DNA of 5,626 nt from Phycisphaerales bacterium (GTDB lineage Bacteria; Planctomycetota; Phycisphaerae; Phycisphaerales; UBA1924). The translations under genes and the position numbers were made by a program. The stretch covers positions 1 through 5,626 of the forward strand of contig JAJDDH010000127.1 in the NCBI GenBank assembly GCA_029260415.1. Reading direction: 5' to 3'. Positions 5,607 to 5,626 of the stretch are shown here, one piece after another. The notes beneath the pieces are model-generated. The model did no database searches, had not been told where the DNA came from, and worked only from the letters and a program-made list of their open reading frames with translations. Position 1 is the first letter of the stretch. Each line of letters begins with the position of its first letter.

Positions 5607-5626
5607 ATGTCATTCGAGGCGGCGGT
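5607..5626 (+). CDS. Start of an unidentified gene, partial (7 codons)
   Basis: An ATG at 5607 begins M-S-F-E-A-A-V and runs off the right edge. The start is supported by AGGA (5595-5598) 8 nt upstream and by the drop from intergenic structure to a clean purine-rich ribosome binding site (AGAAAGGAAGG). It is divergent from dnaN. Seven residues are too few to identify a product. Confidence 0.55.

Noticed and set aside
1..5626. CRISPR array, tRNA, rRNA, insertion sequence or phage genes
   Set aside because: I saw no regularly spaced repeats, cloverleaf-compatible stretch, transposase frame or terminal inverted repeats.

Overview
The window is high-GC (roughly two thirds G+C) and encodes outer-membrane biogenesis proteins, so the host is a Gram-negative-type (diderm) bacterium. 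The style of the sliding clamp and of the divergent, long-signal-sequence BamA and OmpH proteins resembles Planctomycetota, most likely a Phycisphaerae-type lineage. That placement is an impression from family familiarity, not a computed result.

Layout from left to right: (1) on the minus strand, read right to left, is bamA (878-3373), then a Skp/OmpH-family periplasmic chaperone gene (144-776), then the first 41 codons of lpxD (ends at 124 and runs off the left edge). This is the widespread bamA-skp-lpxD order that links outer-membrane protein assembly to lipid A synthesis. A 101-nt gap between bamA and the chaperone gene holds a plausible internal promoter. The chaperone-lpxD gap is only 19 nt, so those two are probably co-transcribed. 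(2) A 282-nt divergent intergenic region (3374-3655) lies between bamA and a plus-strand gene. It holds candidate promoters for both sides, a 14-bp perfect palindrome and a 9-bp perfect hairpin. (3) A plus-strand gene (3656-4126) encodes an unrecognised 156-residue protein with two predicted membrane segments and a charged cytoplasmic-type tail. (4) A compact GC-rich hairpin lies in the 33-nt gap where this gene converges on dnaN. (5) dnaN (4160-5323, minus) encodes the DNA polymerase III sliding clamp and is complete. (6) A 283-nt divergent region (5324-5606) holds a G-run cluster, a possible dnaN -10 element and a structured leader just before (7) the first seven codons of a plus-strand gene that leaves the window at the right edge.

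Functionally the left half serves the outer membrane. The chaperone carries unfolded barrel proteins across the periplasm, BamA inserts them, and LpxD makes the lipid A precursor. The right half holds a replication gene. I see no mobile element, CRISPR array, tRNA, rRNA or phage signature. The window reads as ordinary core chromosome, and I do not see a convincing new multi-gene system. The most unusual items are the unknown two-helix protein, the near-leaderless GTG start proposed for bamA, a promoter-like motif shared by bamA and the chaperone gene, and insertions or substitutions in BamA.
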